Positions 62,213 through 64,000 of a stretch of DNA of 64,000 nucleotides are shown here, in pieces. Made by a program: the position numbers and the translations under genes. Each line of letters opens with the position of its first letter. Positions within the stretch are counted from its first letter, which is position 1. The notes under the pieces are model-generated. The model did not search any database. It was not told where the DNA came from and was given only the letters and a program-made list of their open reading frames with translations. This stretch comes from Sphingobacterium puteale (GTDB lineage: Bacteria > Bacteroidota > Bacteroidia > Sphingobacteriales > Sphingobacteriaceae): the NCBI RefSeq assembly GCF_003627955.1, contig NZ_RBWS01000001.1, positions 620,001 to 684,000 of the forward strand. Direction: 5' to 3'.

Positions 62213-63202
62213 ATGAATATCATGACACAATATCAAACATTGCTGTACTATTGTTACAGCCCTATCGAAAACGCAGAACAATTTGCGACTGATCACCTTG
62301 AATTTTGTAAATCACTTGGCTTAGTAGGACGTATTATCGTCGCTGATGAAGGCTTGAATGGTACCGTTTCCGGTACGATTGAGGCTTGTCGGCAATATAT
62401 GGATGCCATTTATGCGGATGGTCGTTTTAACAAAACAGAATTTAAGATCGACAATGTTGAAGAACCTTCTTTTATCAAAATGCACTGTCGCTATAAAGCT
62501 GAAATCGTGCACTCTGGCCTAAGAGATCCGAAAGAAATCGATCCGAACCGACAAACAGGTGTGCATCTGGAGCCAAAAGATTTCTTGGCCATGAAAGACC
62601 AGGAAGATGTCGTTGTATTGGATGTGCGTTCAAACTACGAACATAGTGTAGGTCGCTTTAAAAACGCAGTGACCCTGGACATCGACAATTTCCGCGAGTT
62701 TCCAGAAAAGATCAAAGAGCTGGAACAATATAGAGGAAAAAAAATATTGACTTACTGTACTGGCGGGATCAAATGTGAAAAAGCTTCTGCCCTACTATTA
62801 AAAGAAGGTTTTGAGGATGTTTACCAATTGCATGGTGGAATCATTAAATATGGCAAAGAAGCGGGTGGCGAAGATTTCGAAGGCCAATGTTATGTATTTG
62901 ACAATCGTGTTACAGTAGATGTCAATTCGGTCAATCCATCTGTGGTATCAACCTGTTTCAATTGTGGTAAACAGACCACCAAGATGATCAACTGTGCCAA
63001 CCCCGTATGTAATGAGCATTTCACCCAATGCGATGAATGTGGCTGGGAAATGGATGGCTGTTGTTCGGCGGCCTGTAAGGAAAGTCCGAATAAGCGGGAA
63101 TACGATGGCACAGGATACTATGTAAAGATACCACAACCCGTCAATGTAGACAAAATCAGCAAGAGAAAACATAAGAATTTTCCACCTAAAGTGAAGGTCT
63201 AA
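62213..63202 (+). CDS. trhO: Rhodanese-domain tRNA uridine(34) hydroxylase TrhO (YceA)
   Basis: A 329-residue protein; ATG 62222 (MTQYQTLLYYCY) is an equally good start. The N-terminal ferredoxin-like domain (GLVGRIIVADEGLNGTVSGT), a central rhodanese domain with VVLDVRSNYEHSVGRF and catalytic Cys in LTYCTGGIKCEKA, and a C-terminal Cys-rich zinc ribbon (CFNCGKQ, CANPVCNEHFTQCDECGWEM) are typical. It hydroxylates uridine 34 in tRNA using O2. It is monocistronic with a palindromic terminator. Confidence 0.93.
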   Translation: MNIMTQYQTLLYYCYSPIENAEQFATDHLEFCKSLGLVGRIIVADEGLNGTVSGTIEACRQYMDAIYADGRFNKTEFKIDNVEEPSFIKMHCRYKAEIVHSGLRDPKEIDPNRQTGVHLEPKDFLAMKDQEDVVVLDVRSNYEHSVGRFKNAVTLDIDNFREFPEKIKELEQYRGKKILTYCTGGIKCEKASALLLKEGFEDVYQLHGGIIKYGKEAGGEDFEGQCYVFDNRVTVDVNSVNPSVVSTCFNCGKQTTKMINCANPVCNEHFTQCDECGWEMDGCCSAACKESPNKREYDGTGYYVKIPQPVNVDKISKRKHKNFPPKVKV

Positions 63203-63296
63203 AATTAATTCAATAAAACCTTCATGATTTCGCTAGCACCAACAGCTATGAAAGCAAACTGAAGGTTCTTTCTTGCCAATAGAAACAAATACTTTT

Positions 63297-63338
63297 ATAA
63301 AAAAAGTCGGTAACTGATCAGTTACCGACTTTTTTTAT
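63297..63338. terminator. Bidirectional 42-bp palindromic terminator
   Basis: A perfect palindrome centred at 63317/63318 with core GTCGGTAACTGATC and A7/T7 flanks, between convergent trhO and the DUF937 gene. Confidence 0.93.
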
Positions 63339-63352
63339 GTTGTAAGATTGCT

Positions 63353-64000
63353 TTACTTCGCAAACATTCCTGCGATTGAATCGAGGATATTTCCTTTGGA
63401 TTGGCCATCGTTACTTTTGTCAAAGAAACTTCCAGCCAGGCCGCCCAACATATCAGTCATACTGCCACCTGTGGAAGCCTGTTGTGTTTCTTGTGCAGGT
63501 TCTTCCTGTCCGCCACCTAAAAATGAGCCAAGGATTCCCCCTAGCATACCACCACCTGCACTTTGCTGTCCGCCGCCACCTAAAACAGATCCGATCAGGT
63601 CACCAATGCCGCCGCCGTTGGACGTCTGTTTTTGCTGACCAAGATATCCCATGACAATAGGTGCTAGTGTAGCTAGAACACCTGTGACCTGCGCTGAACT
63701 GATACCAGCTTTATCGGCAATATTCTGTGTCACCACTTCTGTATTTTGCCCAAACATATGGTTGACAATCTTGTTCCCGTCGTCGGATCCGCCCTGACCA
63801 AATAAATCACCTATCTTATCGAAGATACCGCCACCGCTATGTTGATCGATCGCTTTGTCGATGTTTTCCGATTGGCCTTTGTTTTTCGCATTGTAATTCA
63901 GTGCTGCGATCATCAAAGGAACAGCCGCTGCCACAATCCATTTTGCTTTGGATTCACTGACGCCTGTCATTTTAGAAATGGCTTCTATTGCTTTCGAGCC
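63353..64000 (-). CDS. DUF937 domain protein, N-terminus cut off by the window edge
   Basis: The frame is open to the last base of the window, so the 5' end lies outside; ATG 63970 is internal. The visible part (215 residues) has two DUF937 helical halves (SKAKWIVAAAVPLMIAALNYN and SSAQVTGVLATLAPIVMGYLG) separated and followed by Gly-rich segments (GGGMLGGILGSFLGGG). The family is abundant in Bacteroidota; some members (YidB-like) are of unknown function. No membrane anchor is visible in this part. Confidence 0.85.
   Translation of the reverse strand, partial: GSKAIEAISKMTGVSESKAKWIVAAAVPLMIAALNYNAKNKGQSENIDKAIDQHSGGGIFDKIGDLFGQGGSDDGNKIVNHMFGQNTEVVTQNIADKAGISSAQVTGVLATLAPIVMGYLGQQKQTSNGGGIGDLIGSVLGGGGQQSAGGGMLGGILGSFLGGGQEEPAQETQQASTGGSMTDMLGGLAGSFFDKSNDGQSKGNILDSIAGMFAK

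Noticed and set aside
1..64000. CRISPR array, prophage, transposon or defence island
   Set aside because: No regularly spaced direct repeats with spacers, no transposase or integrase, and no recognisable restriction, toxin-antitoxin or other defence genes were seen.

Overview
The window looks like chromosome from a Bacteroidota bacterium close to Sphingobacterium/Pedobacter. It is moderately AT-rich with no rRNA or tRNA genes. Many genes are preceded by the Bacteroidota promoter element TAnnTTTG, sometimes with TTG exactly 19 or 20 bp upstream. Shine-Dalgarno sites are mostly absent. The gene families fit this phylum: DUF4270 and Kelch lipoproteins, carboxypeptidase-regulatory-like outer membrane barrels, SDR-type threonine dehydrogenase, eukaryote-like UDP-glucose dehydrogenase and a surface-polysaccharide operon. 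The genus is inferred from recognised protein families, not from a database search.

Layout. 1-1293: a truncated unknown gene, then a non-coding stretch with an 11-bp-periodic TCGG array and a very strong hairpin. 1294-7345: an iron-uptake-type operon on the minus strand (DUF4198, TonB-dependent receptor, DUF3325-like, DUF3649-like, PepSY-TM) behind a leader of about 280 nt with paired hairpins. 7346-13232: MBL hydrolase, serine deaminase, GHL10 and GH3 glycosidases. 13444-19101: a TetR regulator divergent from an outer membrane barrel gene, with a convergent histidine kinase/response regulator pair. 19221-22932: DUF4270 and Kelch lipoproteins and a glutaminyl cyclase-like lipoprotein. 23085-36725: dnaG-yraN, ugd, a Dcp-type peptidase, DUF4407, rmuC, a degenerate arginase-family protein, an SDR protein and a SerB fusion. 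37049-42710: a conserved unknown gene with a 43-codon membrane gene behind it, a 47-codon Cys-rich minus-strand ORF, mfd and a trans-sulfuration enzyme. 42805-48459: galT-galK, then hemH-metallophosphoesterase-small ORF, then ispH. 48760-55821: ndk, methyltransferase, ybeY, ruvX, an exported DUF1684-peptide deformylase fusion, asd, tdh and yebC. 55943-64000: a six-repeat GFKPRFK protein, a DeoR-type regulator heading a tight flippase/glycosyltransferase operon, DUF3820, trhO and a truncated DUF937 gene.

No CRISPR array, prophage, insertion sequence or recognisable defence island is present; most of the window is housekeeping and cell-envelope genes. The most unusual items are: a peptide deformylase with all catalytic motifs placed behind a signal peptide and a DUF1684 domain; a phosphoserine phosphatase fused to a phosphoglycerate dehydrogenase relic that has lost its NAD-binding domain but kept its ACT domain; the GFKPRFK repeat protein; the structured leader of the iron operon; the 11-bp-periodic array; and a set of genes whose promoter element lies only 4-8 nt before the start codon, predicting leaderless or nearly leaderless mRNAs.
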